From JALORV01 sp963766365 (lineage in GTDB: Bacteria; Pseudomonadota; Gammaproteobacteria; Burkholderiales; Burkholderiaceae_F): a stretch of DNA of 64,000 nucleotides. The stretch spans positions 54,070-118,069 of the forward strand of contig CAVXZK010000018.1 in NCBI GenBank assembly GCA_963766365.1. Reading direction: 5' to 3'. Numbering within the stretch: position 1 is the first letter of the stretch; each line of letters opens with the position of its first letter. Positions 7,966 to 17,036 of this stretch are shown piece by piece. A program made the translations under genes and the position numbers. The notes beneath the pieces were generated by a model that saw only the letters and a program-made list of their open reading frames with translations, ran no database searches and was not told the origin of the DNA.

Positions 7966-8399
7966 GCGCGCCGCCGTCGTCCGCAAGGGGCACGAGCCTT
8001 GGCCTTCGGGCGCCTTTGGGTCGCGAAGCACCCGAAGAGTGAAGGGCGCTTTCTGCCAGTTGCTGCCGTTCCGTTGCGCGGCACAATCTACTCGACAGCG
8101 AACGCTTTGCTGTGTCCCGCCCGCGCGCGAGATTGCGACCATGGGCAGGCTGCTGGCGCTAGTTCGCATGGAATCGGCCACCGATTCCAGCGCGAATCCG
8201 CCGCCCTGGCTGGTTGGTTGCAGCGATTTCTGAAGAGAACTTCTGTGAACTGCAGTTCCGCAAGGCGTCCTTTGATCGAGGCCCGAGTCGGCCTGTGCGG
8301 CCGCGTTGCGCGCGCCGGCAGTCAGCTTGTCTTCCGCGCTGCGTCGAAGCAGCGCCGACCCCTGCTCAGCGGTTGAATAGCGGTCGCTAGACTGGCGGC
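7966..8399. other. Intergenic region, no supported gene
   Basis: 434 bp between an exported protein and a lipoprotein. Short plus-strand frames exist (7999-8376) but have Arg/Ser/Ala-rich shadow composition and no family resemblance. No hairpin-plus-T terminator was recognised. Confidence 0.5.
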
Positions 8400-9269
8400 A
8401 TGCTGCGCCATCGCAATTTGAAGCTGCTGCTGATCGCCGTCGCCGCGTTGCTCGCCGGCTGCGCGAGCTTGCCGACGCCGACGACCCGGTCGTCCACCCC
8501 CGAAGGTGCGGCGCTGCTTGAGGCTGCCGCCACGGCGCACGGTTGGGACGCCTATACGCTCGCGCGCGACATCAATCTGCGCCACGAGGGTCGCTGGTAC
8601 GAGGCCATCGCGCGCGTGCAGCCGGTGCTCGTGGACGTCGACTTCCGCGTGATCGCCGAAGAGCGCATCGTCGTCGGCGCCCGTGCCTCGGCCAAGTCGT
8701 ACAGCGGCGGGTCGGGCGGCGCGAAGCTCGCGTCGCGCACCCCGGCATCGGTCGAGGTATGGGTCAATGGCCAACTCGACAACAGCGTGGAAAAGCGCGC
8801 CGCCGCGGCGCTGGTGCTCGACGCCTACCGCCTGTTCTGGCTCGGCCCGCTGTTTCTGAAGGAGCAGGGCGCGGTGGTCGAGGCGCTCGGACCGGGCCGC
8901 GCGCGCGGGGCGGAGTGCGACTGGCTGCTCGCGCGCTTGGCGCCTGGCTTCGGTTTCGCGGCGGAGGATCGCGTGATGGCGTGCGTCGGGCGCAGCGACC
9001 GGCGGTTTGTGCAGTTGCGGCTCTCGGTCGACGGTCTCGCCAGCACCCGCGGCGCCGTGGTCGAGGTCGATCTGGGCGACTACATCGTCGTGCAGGGCGT
9101 CGCGCTGCCGACGCGGCTCAGTGAGCGGGTCGTGCGCCCGCTGCCTCTGCCGGTGCGGGACTGGTGGCTGGTCGGCGCCGACGTTGGCCGCGGCTACGCC
9201 GTCGAGGCCCTGGCCGGGCCGGTCTGGTCCGCGGCGGTCGCCGCCCCGGCGCAAGCGCTGCCGCGCTGA
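8400..9269 (+). CDS. Predicted lipoprotein of unknown function
   Basis: 289 aa. The signal peptide ends in the lipobox LLAGC, with the lipidated Cys at about residue 21, so it is probably outer-membrane anchored. The mature part begins with PEGAALLEAAATAHGWDAYTLARDINLRHEGRWY, followed by beta-rich sequence and DRRFVQLRLSVDGLASTRGAVVEVDLGDYIVVQGVALPTRL. The alternating-strand pattern resembles outer-membrane lipoprotein carrier-like (LolA/LolB-type) folds, but this is only a fold impression. No operon partner. Confidence 0.75.
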   Translation: MLRHRNLKLLLIAVAALLAGCASLPTPTTRSSTPEGAALLEAAATAHGWDAYTLARDINLRHEGRWYEAIARVQPVLVDVDFRVIAEERIVVGARASAKSYSGGSGGAKLASRTPASVEVWVNGQLDNSVEKRAAAALVLDAYRLFWLGPLFLKEQGAVVEALGPGRARGAECDWLLARLAPGFGFAAEDRVMACVGRSDRRFVQLRLSVDGLASTRGAVVEVDLGDYIVVQGVALPTRLSERVVRPLPLPVRDWWLVGADVGRGYAVEALAGPVWSAAVAAPAQALPR

Positions 9270-9430
9270 CGGTGGGCCAGCACCTTGCGCCGCCGGCGGC
9301 GGCTCGGCCATCGCCGCCACCTGCTTGCGCAGATCGAGGATGCGCTCCTCCCGGCAGCGCTGCGTATTGAATTTGGGGAAAGCCGCCACCTGAAATGCTC
9401 AGGCCCGCCATGAGCGGCACGGCACAACCC

Positions 9431-9577
9431 GGCCGAGGCTGTGAAAAAACGTGCCGACGTGGAGCTTGGCGCCGAACTCGACCTCTCAGATCGCTCTGTA
9501 TTGAACGATCGCACCTTTGGGAATACCAAACCGACCCCGAAAACGCACGGATTCGGAGTTTTTACACAGCCTCGGCC
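9431..9577 (+). repeat. MITE-like 147-bp repeat, copy C
   Basis: Same length and orientation as copy B and nearly identical. The left inverted repeat differs at one base (GTGAAAAAAC). It sits in a non-coding stretch upstream of a Nudix gene remnant. The flanks show no obvious duplication. Confidence 0.85.
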
Positions 9578-9637
9578 AATTGCGGACGGTGGGGTTAGCC
9601 GCCACAATCGCCTGCAAGCGGACGTCAAGGCGGCGTG

Positions 9638-9799
9638 GTGACCCTGGAATACCGAATCGCGGCCGGCGTGATCATCGAGAGCGACAGCAAGGTGCTTCTT
9701 CAGCCTCGTTTCAAGGCTGGCTCATACGACGTCTGGGGGGCACCGGTGGGTGGCGCGCTTGGCGACAAGGATCCGCGGGCGGAGCCAGCGCGAGAATAG
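9638..9799 (+). pseudogene. Nudix hydrolase remnant (N-terminal fragment)
   Basis: From a GTG at 9638 the frame reads VTLEYRIAAGVIIESDSKVLL, then YDVWGAPVGGALGDKDPRAEPARE, and stops at 9797-9799. This matches the first beta strands and the start of the Nudix box (G-x5-E region) of MutT-like hydrolases. The rest of the motif (REUXEE) and the C-terminal half are absent: only about 53 of an expected 130-150 residues remain. It is interpreted as a truncated, inactive remnant beside repeat copy C. Confidence 0.6.
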
Positions 9800-9945
9800 A
9801 TCAGAAGCGCAGCTGCCACTCGTCACGGATCGCCCATGCAAACACGATGTCGCCTCGCGCAGCCGGTCGTATCGACCGGCGGCACAGCCGTCGCCATTCC
9901 CACAATTCGCGGTTGTGCGCACCAGGCGCGCAGAGCCGACTGACC

Positions 9946-11265
9946 ATGGCGCAGTTGCCGAGCGACCACCCCCTTCGACGCGACCTGGCCGATGAGGTCC
10001 ACGCGCGGCCGCCGGCGGCCGTGTCCTGCCCAGCCGTCGTGTCCATGCTCGCCCTGACGGACACCCCGGCGGAGCCCATCATCGAAGCCCTCCTGGCTCT
10101 GGCGCGCAGCGGCGGCACCCAAGCGCCCGACACACCGCGAGCGGCACATGCGGTGATCGAGCTGCCTGCGTTGCGCGTCAAGTGGGAGCGTCATGGAGAG
10201 TTCTCGAGCCTGACGCTGGTTGCGCCTGTGGCGGATGCAGCGCCCGAGGCGTGGGCCGGCGCTGCCTATCCATCCGCTTTCGACCGATTACCGGCCGACT
10301 GGCTGGCGCGGCTTCCCGGCCGCGTCATTGCGGCAACCGACATTCTCGTGCTGCCCCATCGTGGGGAGTCGCCGCGGCCCGACGTCTTCGCGCCGTTCTT
10401 CGACCTCGACGCGCTCGCGGGCTCACTAGTGCTCGACGGCGCCGCCTGGCTCTTCACCGACTTCGTGGTTCGCCCTGACCGACGCAGCCGGTGGCTGGCG
10501 TTGAACGTTCGGATGGGGGCCGCGCAAACGGCGCGCACCGTGCAGCGGGTGATCGACATCGAGGTCTACCGGATGATGGCTCTGCTCGGCTTCCCGCTGG
10601 CGCGGTCGGCTTTCGGTGAACTCAACCGCGTCGAGCACGAGCTCGAGACCATCACCGCCGCCACGGCTGCACTGCACGCAGAGGCCGCGACACAGGCTAC
10701 GCGGGACGAAGAGCGGCGACTGCTGGACGAACTTTCACGCGTCGCCGCCGACATCGAGCGGCTGACTGCGGCTACCGCATTTCGGTACTCGGCATCGCAG
10801 GCGTACTGGGAAATCGTGCGGGCGCGGGTAGCGGAGCTGCGAGAGCAGCGCCTGGGAGACCTGCGCACATTGAACGGCTTTCTGTCCCGGCGACTGGCCC
10901 CGGCGATGAACTCCTGCGCGGCCGCGGCCAGGCGACAGGAGGCGCTTTCAGCGCGCATCGAGCGCGCCGGCAGCCTGCTGCGGACCCGCGTCGACATCGC
11001 ACGCGAAGAGCAGAACCAGCAGCTGCTCGCCGCGATGGATCGCCGCAGTAAGCTGCAGCTCCGATTGCAGCAGACCGTCGAAGGCCTCTCGGTGGCCGCG
11101 ATTGCCTACTACATGGTCGGGCTGGCCGCGTACCTACTGAAGCCACTGACCACCGTATGGCCCGGCATGAAGTCCGATTGGATCACCGCCGCGCTGGTGC
11201 CGGTGGTGGCCTTTGCGGTGTGGCGCGGAGTCGCCCGCATCCGCCGTCGTGTTCAGACCGATTGA
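9946..11265 (+). CDS. DUF3422 family membrane-anchored protein
   Basis: 439 aa from the ATG at 9946. The upstream open frame from 9517 runs through repeat C and is rejected. DUF3422 landmarks: DHPLRRDLADEVHARPP at the N-terminus, FTDFVVRPDRRSRWLALNVRMGAAQTARTVQRVIDIEVYRMMALLGFPLAR in the middle, then a long coiled coil (about 215-375). Two C-terminal membrane segments follow (LSVAAIAYYMVGLAAYLL and WITAALVPVVAFAVWRGV). Family function is unknown. Length and domain order are normal. Confidence 0.88.
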   Translation: MAQLPSDHPLRRDLADEVHARPPAAVSCPAVVSMLALTDTPAEPIIEALLALARSGGTQAPDTPRAAHAVIELPALRVKWERHGEFSSLTLVAPVADAAPEAWAGAAYPSAFDRLPADWLARLPGRVIAATDILVLPHRGESPRPDVFAPFFDLDALAGSLVLDGAAWLFTDFVVRPDRRSRWLALNVRMGAAQTARTVQRVIDIEVYRMMALLGFPLARSAFGELNRVEHELETITAATAALHAEAATQATRDEERRLLDELSRVAADIERLTAATAFRYSASQAYWEIVRARVAELREQRLGDLRTLNGFLSRRLAPAMNSCAAAARRQEALSARIERAGSLLRTRVDIAREEQNQQLLAAMDRRSKLQLRLQQTVEGLSVAAIAYYMVGLAAYLLKPLTTVWPGMKSDWITAALVPVVAFAVWRGVARIRRRVQTD

Positions 11266-11439
11266 CACCCGCCATCGGGAAAGACGTTGAGCCGTGGTGG
11301 GCACGTATGCCAGCCGGTCGCGATGCCCCAGTGCATTGAACAGCGCCGGCACACGCACCACGTGGTGCACAGGAATCTAACTTGATTAAGCACAAAGGGA
11401 CAAAGTTCGAAAATGGGGGCCAGCGGAAGCGGAATGCAG

Positions 11440-11764
11440 GTCGGAGCCGGGCTTGATCGCCTCGGGATTCATGTCCGGCGACAACACCAGCGTGCCGCCG
11501 GCTTTCGCCACCGCGTCGACCTGCGAAGCAGTCAGGTACGGTGCCTGCGCCAATGACAGCCTTGTCTGCGAATCGTTCATGCAGCAGCTTGATGCTCTGC
11601 AATGGCCGGGGCGAGTTCAATGGCACCTCGATGGTCGTGATCCCGCATTGCACAAGGCAGTTGGCGACGTCGAGCACCGTATCGGGTGTGACGCCACGCA
11701 GAATGGCGACGATTTGCTTGTTCGTGGAGGATAGTGTTTTCAAACGCCCTTTTTCCTTCCCCAT
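11440..11764 (-). pseudogene. dgoA: 2-dehydro-3-deoxy-6-phosphogalactonate (KDPGal) aldolase remnant
   Basis: From the ATG at 11764 the frame reads QIVAILRGVTPDTVLDVANCL, TIEVPLNSPRPLQSIKLL and AVIGAGTV, the N-terminus of KDPG/KDPGal aldolases (the catalytic Glu follows TIEVPL). The continuation LTASQVDAVAKAGGTLVLSPDMNPEAIK lies in another frame; one extra base near 11535 explains the shift. Homology ends at about 11440, before the Schiff-base lysine, so only about half of a 205-aa enzyme remains. Unlike most frameshifted genes in this window, it is also truncated and so is genuinely dead. Confidence 0.75.
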
Positions 11765-12042
11765 GGGACCCCGAATACGGCACGCGACGCGCGTGAGTCG
11801 GTTTTGCAGGTGGCTGAGTTCCGTTGAGCGTTGACAGCGCCGCCGAAAATCGCCCTTCTCGGGCGCTGGGTTCATGTTCTGCCTGACGCCGACGAGCCAG
11901 TATTTGCTCCGTGCTAGTGTTCGATGAAGCCTTCGATGCGGCGCGCCTGGTCAGCTTCGCGTCGATCTGGACCGCCGTCGCCCTCCATTGCGTCGACCTC
12001 TGGCGCCACCGGCGCCGCGCCCTGGAGGGGAGTCCCGATCCG

Positions 12043-12918
12043 GTGTTCCTGACCCTGTTCAACGTCATCGCCCCGGTGCTCGCTTGTGCCGTGCTCGGCT
12101 TCCTGTGGAAGCGGCAGGGCAAGCCGTTCTCGACCGACGCGGTCACGCCGCTGGTGACATCCATCGGCACACCGTGCCTGGTGTTCGCGACGCTGGTGAA
12201 GGTCGAGATCGCGCCGCGGGCGTTCGCCGACATGGCGCTGGCGGCGGCCGTCACCATCATCGCCTTCTTCGCGATCGCCTGGGCGGTGCTGAAGGCCTGC
12301 CGGCTCGACGTCCGTGCCTTCCTCAACGCCATGGTGTTCGCCAACGTCGGCAACATGGGCCTGCCGCTGTGCCTGCTGGCGTTCGGCGATCAAGGGCTGG
12401 CGCTGGCGATCACCTATTTCACCGTCAACGTGGTGTTCCTGTTCACCGTCGGCATCGCGATCTCGGCTGGCGCGGCGAGCGTGCGCGCGGTGCTCAAGCT
12501 GCCGGTCGTCTACGCCATCGCGGCGGCGCTGGCGGTGATGTTCCTCGAGGTCGAGGTGCCGCAGGCGGTCCTCACGACAACCGGCCTGCTGGGCGGCCTG
12601 ACGATTCCGCTGATGCTGCTCGCCCTCGGCGTGTCGCTCGCCGACATGAAGGTCTCGAGCGTCACGGTCAGCGTCGGCCTGTCGCTGCTGCGTCTGGGCA
12701 TGGGCTTTGCGGTCGGCTGGGCGACGGCGGCGCTGTTCGGCATGGAAGGGGCGGCGCGCGGCGTGCTGATCCTGCAGTGCACGATGCCGGTGGCGGTGTT
12801 CAACTACCTGTTCGCCGCGCGCTACGACACGCTGCCGGCTGAGGTTGCCGGCACGGTGATGATCTCCACCGTGCTCAGCTTCGCGAGCTTGCCGCTGCTG
12901 CTGGTCTTCGTGCTCTAG
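12043..12918 (+). CDS. AEC-family (auxin efflux carrier/malonate permease-like) transporter
   Basis: 291 aa from the GTG at 12043, chosen because GGAGGGG lies upstream and the family normally starts at FLTLFNVIAPVLAC. The open frame reaches 11911, but that extension does not resemble the family. About ten hydrophobic segments are visible. Conserved features include GTPCLVFATL, MVFANVGNMGLPLCLLAFG (broken-helix region after TM4) and GLTIPLMLLALGVSLADMK. AEC proteins export or exchange organic acids or auxin-like compounds in the inner membrane; the substrate cannot be told here. Confidence 0.85.
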   Translation: MFLTLFNVIAPVLACAVLGFLWKRQGKPFSTDAVTPLVTSIGTPCLVFATLVKVEIAPRAFADMALAAAVTIIAFFAIAWAVLKACRLDVRAFLNAMVFANVGNMGLPLCLLAFGDQGLALAITYFTVNVVFLFTVGIAISAGAASVRAVLKLPVVYAIAAALAVMFLEVEVPQAVLTTTGLLGGLTIPLMLLALGVSLADMKVSSVTVSVGLSLLRLGMGFAVGWATAALFGMEGAARGVLILQCTMPVAVFNYLFAARYDTLPAEVAGTVMISTVLSFASLPLLLVFVL

Positions 12919-13409
12919 CTCACTCGGCGGCGGCGCGCCGCGCGGCCCCGCTCGAGGACCGGGGCGCGTCGCGGCCTGCCAGTCCCGGCCGGCCAGCACG
13001 TGGTCGCGCAGGTGATAGACCTGCGCGCCGATCTGCACGCTGCGTTCCTGCTAGGCCAGGCCCCGGCCGGGCGCCGCGATGACCGTGCTCAGCGGCGCCA
13101 GCGCCGTGCTGCTGCCGGCCTGGCCCAGCCAGTGAACTCGTGCGACCGCAGTACCTCGTGCTGCCGTCATTCAGGCCAGCGCCTGCCGCGGAGCTGAACG
13201 ACGGCTTGACGGCGGGCAGCGTGAGTAGAGCCGCGGCCGACGACCGGCCGCAACCGCTGCATTGCTGCCGTTCGCAGCGCGTAGCTCAATGGCAGCAACG
13301 GGTCGCGATCTGCCGATTGAGTGAGCCCGACGGACTTTCGCTCGACCCCGCCGCCTTGGTAGATCAAGCAGTTGCGTTCGCCGATTCCGAATGACTTTAT
13401 CTTTCCGGG
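12919..13409. other. Intergenic region, no supported gene
   Basis: 491 bp between the AEC transporter and the convergent serine hydrolase gene. Frames on both strands are short or interrupted. A minus-strand stretch near 13000-13130 looks faintly protein-like (STALAPLSTVIAAPGRG) but is broken by stops and was not assigned; it may be an old gene remnant. Confidence 0.45.
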
Positions 13410-14900
13410 TCAGGCGGTGATTTCGACAGACAACGTCCCGGCGCATAACGAGAGCGTGCCGGAAAGCGGCCGCAGCATCTCCGTCGGGAACGCCGAAGAC
13501 TGGCAGACGTCGGCCGAATGCGGAGGCACACTGGCCAGCCTAGTTCCTACTCCTTTCACGCGTCGCGCGTAGGAGCGGACCTCGCCCCAATCGAATTCAA
13601 ACTGATCGCGTGAACCGTCCGCCGGCAGTCGGATTCGGAACGTGGTCGGAAACTTCGCGGCGATGTACTCGCGCGGACCTGCCGGAACGAAATCGAGAGT
13701 GTCGAGCAGGTCGATCTTCACTCGCATCGTCTCGCCTTCGGGCGTTACTTCGTATCTGAACAACCCATCCTCGAAGCGCCCCGAGAGCGGCCTTTCCGTT
13801 GCTTCCGCACGTGTCGGCGAGGCGCTGCCGATAAGCGCCGGCATCAACTCAGTCAACCACACGAAGCCCTTGCTGGTCAGGATCACAAGCCCGATGTCCT
13901 CGTCGGGCAGGTACGCGATCATCGTGCTTTGACTGTCGACATTGCCACCGTGCCACACCATCTTGTGACCGAGGAACTCCCGCGTCGAGAGACCAAAGCC
14001 GTAGGGAACCTGCGTGCCATCGACGAGTTGTTTCGGCCGCGCCAGTCGGGAAGCCTTGGCGTTAGGGGTGGCCAGGACGAGACGGACCCACTTCGACAGC
14101 GACGCCGCGCTCCCGCACAGCCCTCCGTCCCCGGCATAGGCGGCGGCACTGGCGTCGAGCGGGGTTAGCTTCCCTTCGCCTGACACGCCCGGTACGAACT
14201 GGTCGGGCCGCAATCTGTGGCAGGGCAGGATGCCCCCGATCCCCGCCGGTTCAAGCACCCGGGCAGCGAGTACGGTGTCGAACGGTTCGCCGGTCACGCG
14301 CTCGGCAATCAGCGCAAGCGCCTTGTAGTTCGTGTTGCTATAGGCCCAGCGTGTTCCAGGCGCGAAGCGGCGCGGCGCGGCCGCGGCGAGGGCGATGTAG
14401 GCAGCAATCGGCGTCGCTGCCTCATTCGCGAGCGGACGGTAGCCGTCCAGCCACAGGAAGTCCGCCAGGCCCGATGTCTGCGAAAGCAGGTCCGAGACGC
14501 GAAGGCCCGGCTCCTTGGCGAACCACTCCGGCAGGTACTCGCCGACGGGCGCGTCGAGCCGCACTTTACCCGCGTCGGCGAGTGCCATGATCGCCGCGGC
14601 AGTGAATTGTTTCGAGATCGAGCCGAGCGGAAATATCGATGCTGCATCGGGTGCTGGCCCGCCGCCTCCGACCGAGCCGTAGCCCCGCTGCAGGATCACC
14701 GCATCGCCGCGAAGGATCGAGACGTGCGCTGCCGGAATGCCTTGCTTCGCGATGAAGGCACGCACCGCGGCGTCGGCTTTGACGACGTCAGGCTCGGCCA
14801 TCGCCGGTTGGGCGAGGCAGACTCCTAGCAGGGTGGACAGGGCAATCACTCGTCTCACGTAGGCCACCCCATATGGAACTGGCGAAGGAGCACGCAGCAT
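13410..14900 (-). CDS. Exported serine hydrolase, class C beta-lactamase/esterase family
   Basis: 496 aa from the ATG at 14900, which gives a signal peptide ending AQPAMAEP; the longer frame from 15005 is less likely. Catalytic motifs of the beta-lactamase/D-peptidase family: SxxK as SISK in FPLGSISKQFTAAAIM (about 96-99), YxN as YSN in WAYSNTNYKALALIAE, and HGG in MVWHGGNVDSQS. A C-terminal beta domain (FEDGLFRYEVTPEGETMRVKI) follows. It is likely a periplasmic esterase or peptidase rather than a resistance enzyme. The last ~35 residues are not conserved-looking. It diverges from the amidohydrolase gene across about 120 bp. Confidence 0.85.
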   Translation of the reverse strand: MLRAPSPVPYGVAYVRRVIALSTLLGVCLAQPAMAEPDVVKADAAVRAFIAKQGIPAAHVSILRGDAVILQRGYGSVGGGGPAPDAASIFPLGSISKQFTAAAIMALADAGKVRLDAPVGEYLPEWFAKEPGLRVSDLLSQTSGLADFLWLDGYRPLANEAATPIAAYIALAAAAPRRFAPGTRWAYSNTNYKALALIAERVTGEPFDTVLAARVLEPAGIGGILPCHRLRPDQFVPGVSGEGKLTPLDASAAAYAGDGGLCGSAASLSKWVRLVLATPNAKASRLARPKQLVDGTQVPYGFGLSTREFLGHKMVWHGGNVDSQSTMIAYLPDEDIGLVILTSKGFVWLTELMPALIGSASPTRAEATERPLSGRFEDGLFRYEVTPEGETMRVKIDLLDTLDFVPAGPREYIAAKFPTTFRIRLPADGSRDQFEFDWGEVRSYARRVKGVGTRLASVPPHSADVCQSSAFPTEMLRPLSGTLSLCAGTLSVEITA

Positions 14901-15020
14901 AGTGGTCCTACCGGTGGGCACGTCCTCCAAGGAGCTGGCGGAGCAGATTGTTCGGCCGCGTCGCTTCACGCTCGCAGGAGTGAGCGCGGTGTATGGTTCG
15001 GACACTGCAGCGACATCGGC

Positions 15021-16283
15021 GTGCTTTCCTTGCTTAGAGCCGTTTTTTCCTCAATTGCCTCTTATGTGACCTGCGCTGGACTGGCGATGGCGGCGGACCT
15101 GGCCATCGTCGATGCCCGCGTTTATCCCGCACCCGATTCGGCGCCTATCGAACGCGGCACGGTGCTCATGCGCGACGGCCGCATCGCAGCGGTGGGACCA
15201 TCGGCGACAGTCACGGTACCCGCCGGGGTGACGGTGATCGATGGCAAGGGCAGGTTCGTCACCGCCGGGTTCTGGAACAGCCACGTACACGTCCTGGCGG
15301 TGCCGCTGCGCGAGGCAGCCACTCGCCCGGCGTCGGAACTGGATGCGGCACTCGCCACGATGCTTACGCGGTGGGGCTTCACTACGGTGTTCGACGTTGC
15401 TTCGCTCAACGGAAGCGCACGGGCGTTGCGTAAACGGATCGAGGCTGGCGAGGTCACGGGACCGGCCATCCTGACGGTAGACGCACCGTTCTTTCCCAAG
15501 GACGGCACGCCGATATATGTGCGCGCGCTGCTGAAGGAGATTGGAGCGCCGAGCGCCGAGGTTGCCAGCCCCGATCAGGCTCGAGCGCGGGCGCGAGGGC
15601 AACTCGAGGCGGGCGCCGATGGGGTGAAGCTGTTTGCCGGGGCGATCATCGGTGGCGAGATCGGAGTCTTGCCGATGGACATCGCCATCGCCCGCGCGGT
15701 GGTGGCCGAGGCGCATCGCGCCGGCAAGCCGGCATTTGCCCACCCCACCGACATGGCCGGGCTGGAAGTGTCACTGGCGAGCGGCGTGGACGTGCTCGCC
15801 CACACCACCCCGTTTTCGGGGCCCTGGGATGCTGCGCTGGTGCAACGTCTGCGTGCAGCGGATCTTGCGCTGGTGCCGACCTTAACCTTGTTCGAAGCGG
15901 AATTGCGTCGGGAGGCTGCGCCCGATCAGGTGATCGCGCGCTTTGTTGCCGATGCAACGCAGCAGGTGATGGTGTTCGCGGCGGCGGGCGGCACAGTGCT
16001 GTTTGGCACCGACGTGGGCTACACCGATCACTTCGACACCCGGCTGGAGTTTGAACTGATGGCGCGCGCGGGCCTGGATTGGCGTCAGATCCTGGCCAGC
16101 CTGACCACCGCGCCCGCCGGACGTTTCGGTCAAGGCGCGCGCAAGGGGCGCGTCGTGCCCGGTATGGAGGCGGACCTCGTGCTGCTGGGCACCGACCCGG
16201 CAGTAGCCGTCAAGGGCTTCGGCGACGTGCAGGCAACGATCAGGGGTGGGCGGGTGATCTATCGGGCCACCGGCAGCAAGTGA
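15021..16283 (+). CDS. Exported amidohydrolase (imidazolonepropionase-like)
   Basis: 420 aa from a GTG at 15021. A signal sequence ends near CAGLAMA. The metal-dependent hydrolase pattern is complete: HVH in FWNSHVHVLAV (about 93-95), Lys in GADGVKLFAGA, His in AFAHPTD and LAHTT, and Asp in LFGTDVGYTD; the C-terminal GMEADLVLLGTDP closes the beta-sandwich. The family hydrolyses amide or ester bonds in cyclic compounds or dipeptides. The substrate is unknown. It shares a divergent promoter region with the serine hydrolase. Confidence 0.85.
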   Translation: MLSLLRAVFSSIASYVTCAGLAMAADLAIVDARVYPAPDSAPIERGTVLMRDGRIAAVGPSATVTVPAGVTVIDGKGRFVTAGFWNSHVHVLAVPLREAATRPASELDAALATMLTRWGFTTVFDVASLNGSARALRKRIEAGEVTGPAILTVDAPFFPKDGTPIYVRALLKEIGAPSAEVASPDQARARARGQLEAGADGVKLFAGAIIGGEIGVLPMDIAIARAVVAEAHRAGKPAFAHPTDMAGLEVSLASGVDVLAHTTPFSGPWDAALVQRLRAADLALVPTLTLFEAELRREAAPDQVIARFVADATQQVMVFAAAGGTVLFGTDVGYTDHFDTRLEFELMARAGLDWRQILASLTTAPAGRFGQGARKGRVVPGMEADLVLLGTDPAVAVKGFGDVQATIRGGRVIYRATGSK

Positions 16284-16480
16284 GGTCGCTTCGTCGGCGT
16301 CATAGTGCGTCTTGCACAGCATTTCTCCTATCGGCTGAATGGTGACGAGGACGTGAGCGGTCAGAATTCACCGCAAACGGTCTAGTAGCGGCTCGGCTTT
16401 CACTATCGTTATCGGGCGCGAGTTCCGTTTACGCGTTGAGACTTTTCAATTTCAGGCGTCACCTACCAACGTAGATTGCG

Positions 16481-16892
16481 ATGATCGGCTATGTCGTTCT
16501 GGGTACCAATGATCTGCCGCGTGCAGTGGAGTTCTAGCGATGCTCTGCTGACTGAGATCGGCGTGACCCGCCTGATGGAATTTGGCGAGCGCGGCTACGG
16601 GTGGGCTGCGTCCATGGACAAACCCATGCTTCGCGTCATGAAGCCTTACGACGGCCGGCCAGCGACTGTGGGTTACGGCGTGATGGCAGGCGTTGCTGTC
16701 GACTCACGCGACACGGTCGATCGTCTTCACGCCAAAGTCCTTGCACTCGGCCCTGCCGACGACGGTGCACTCGGCCCGCGCACAGAGGGGGGAGATGACC
16801 TTTACGCTGGTCACTTCCGTGATCTTGATGGCAACAGGCTCGATTATTTTGCTACGGATGAGCTCCGCAGCGTCAGCTGCGGGCGAAGCTAG
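16481..16892 (+). pseudogene. VOC (glyoxalase/bleomycin-resistance fold) protein, frameshifted
   Basis: ATG 16481 reads MIGYVVLGTNDLPRAVEF and then hits TAG at 16535. The continuation DALLTEIGVTRLMEFGERGYGWAASMDKPMLRVM through GHFRDLDGNRLDYFATDE is in another frame. Removing one G at 16537 (TAGC to TAC) restores a normal VOC protein of about 137 aa, with a metal-ligand Glu-type position and the C-terminal HFRDLDGN signature. VOC proteins handle glyoxal or xenobiotic compounds. A single-base error or recent mutation are both possible. Confidence 0.8.
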
Positions 16893-17008
16893 TGCCGGGT
16901 CGTTTTTGCAAGACGCCGACCGCGTCAGGCAGCGCCCGAGCGATGCTTGCCGTCCAGATTCGCGCGGCGGGGATCCACGGGTCTGATCGCTGCCCTCCGC
17001 GGCGTGCA

Positions 17009-17030
17009 GCCTGCCAGACGGCAGGCGTTT
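17009..17030. terminator. Weak bidirectional terminator-like hairpin
   Basis: GCCTGCC, loop AGAC, GGCAGGC, then GTTT. It sits between the convergent VOC pseudogene and rhomboid gene. The T-tract is short, so efficiency is uncertain. Confidence 0.35.
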
Positions 17031-17036
17031 GGCGGG

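Noticed and set aside
9270..9420. Short minus-strand coding-like segment (EERILDLRKQVAAMAE)
   Set aside because: Too short, with no start or family match; could be chance or an old remnant, so not annotated.
6397..9577. CRISPR array
   Set aside because: The repeats are 147 bp, only three, widely and unevenly spaced, and have terminal inverted repeats; no cas genes are near.
9517..9945. N-terminal extension of the DUF3422 protein through repeat C
   Set aside because: The extension reads non-coding repeat sequence; the conserved DUF3422 start begins at 9946.
11914..13038. Minus-strand ORF of 374 codons
   Set aside because: Antisense to the AEC transporter; very rich in Arg/His/Gln/Asp, typical of a shadow frame.
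13270..13330. tRNA-like string (GTAGCTCAATGGCAGC)
   Set aside because: It resembles a D-arm, but no matching acceptor stem, anticodon arm or TpsiC loop (GGTTCRA) follows at the right distance.
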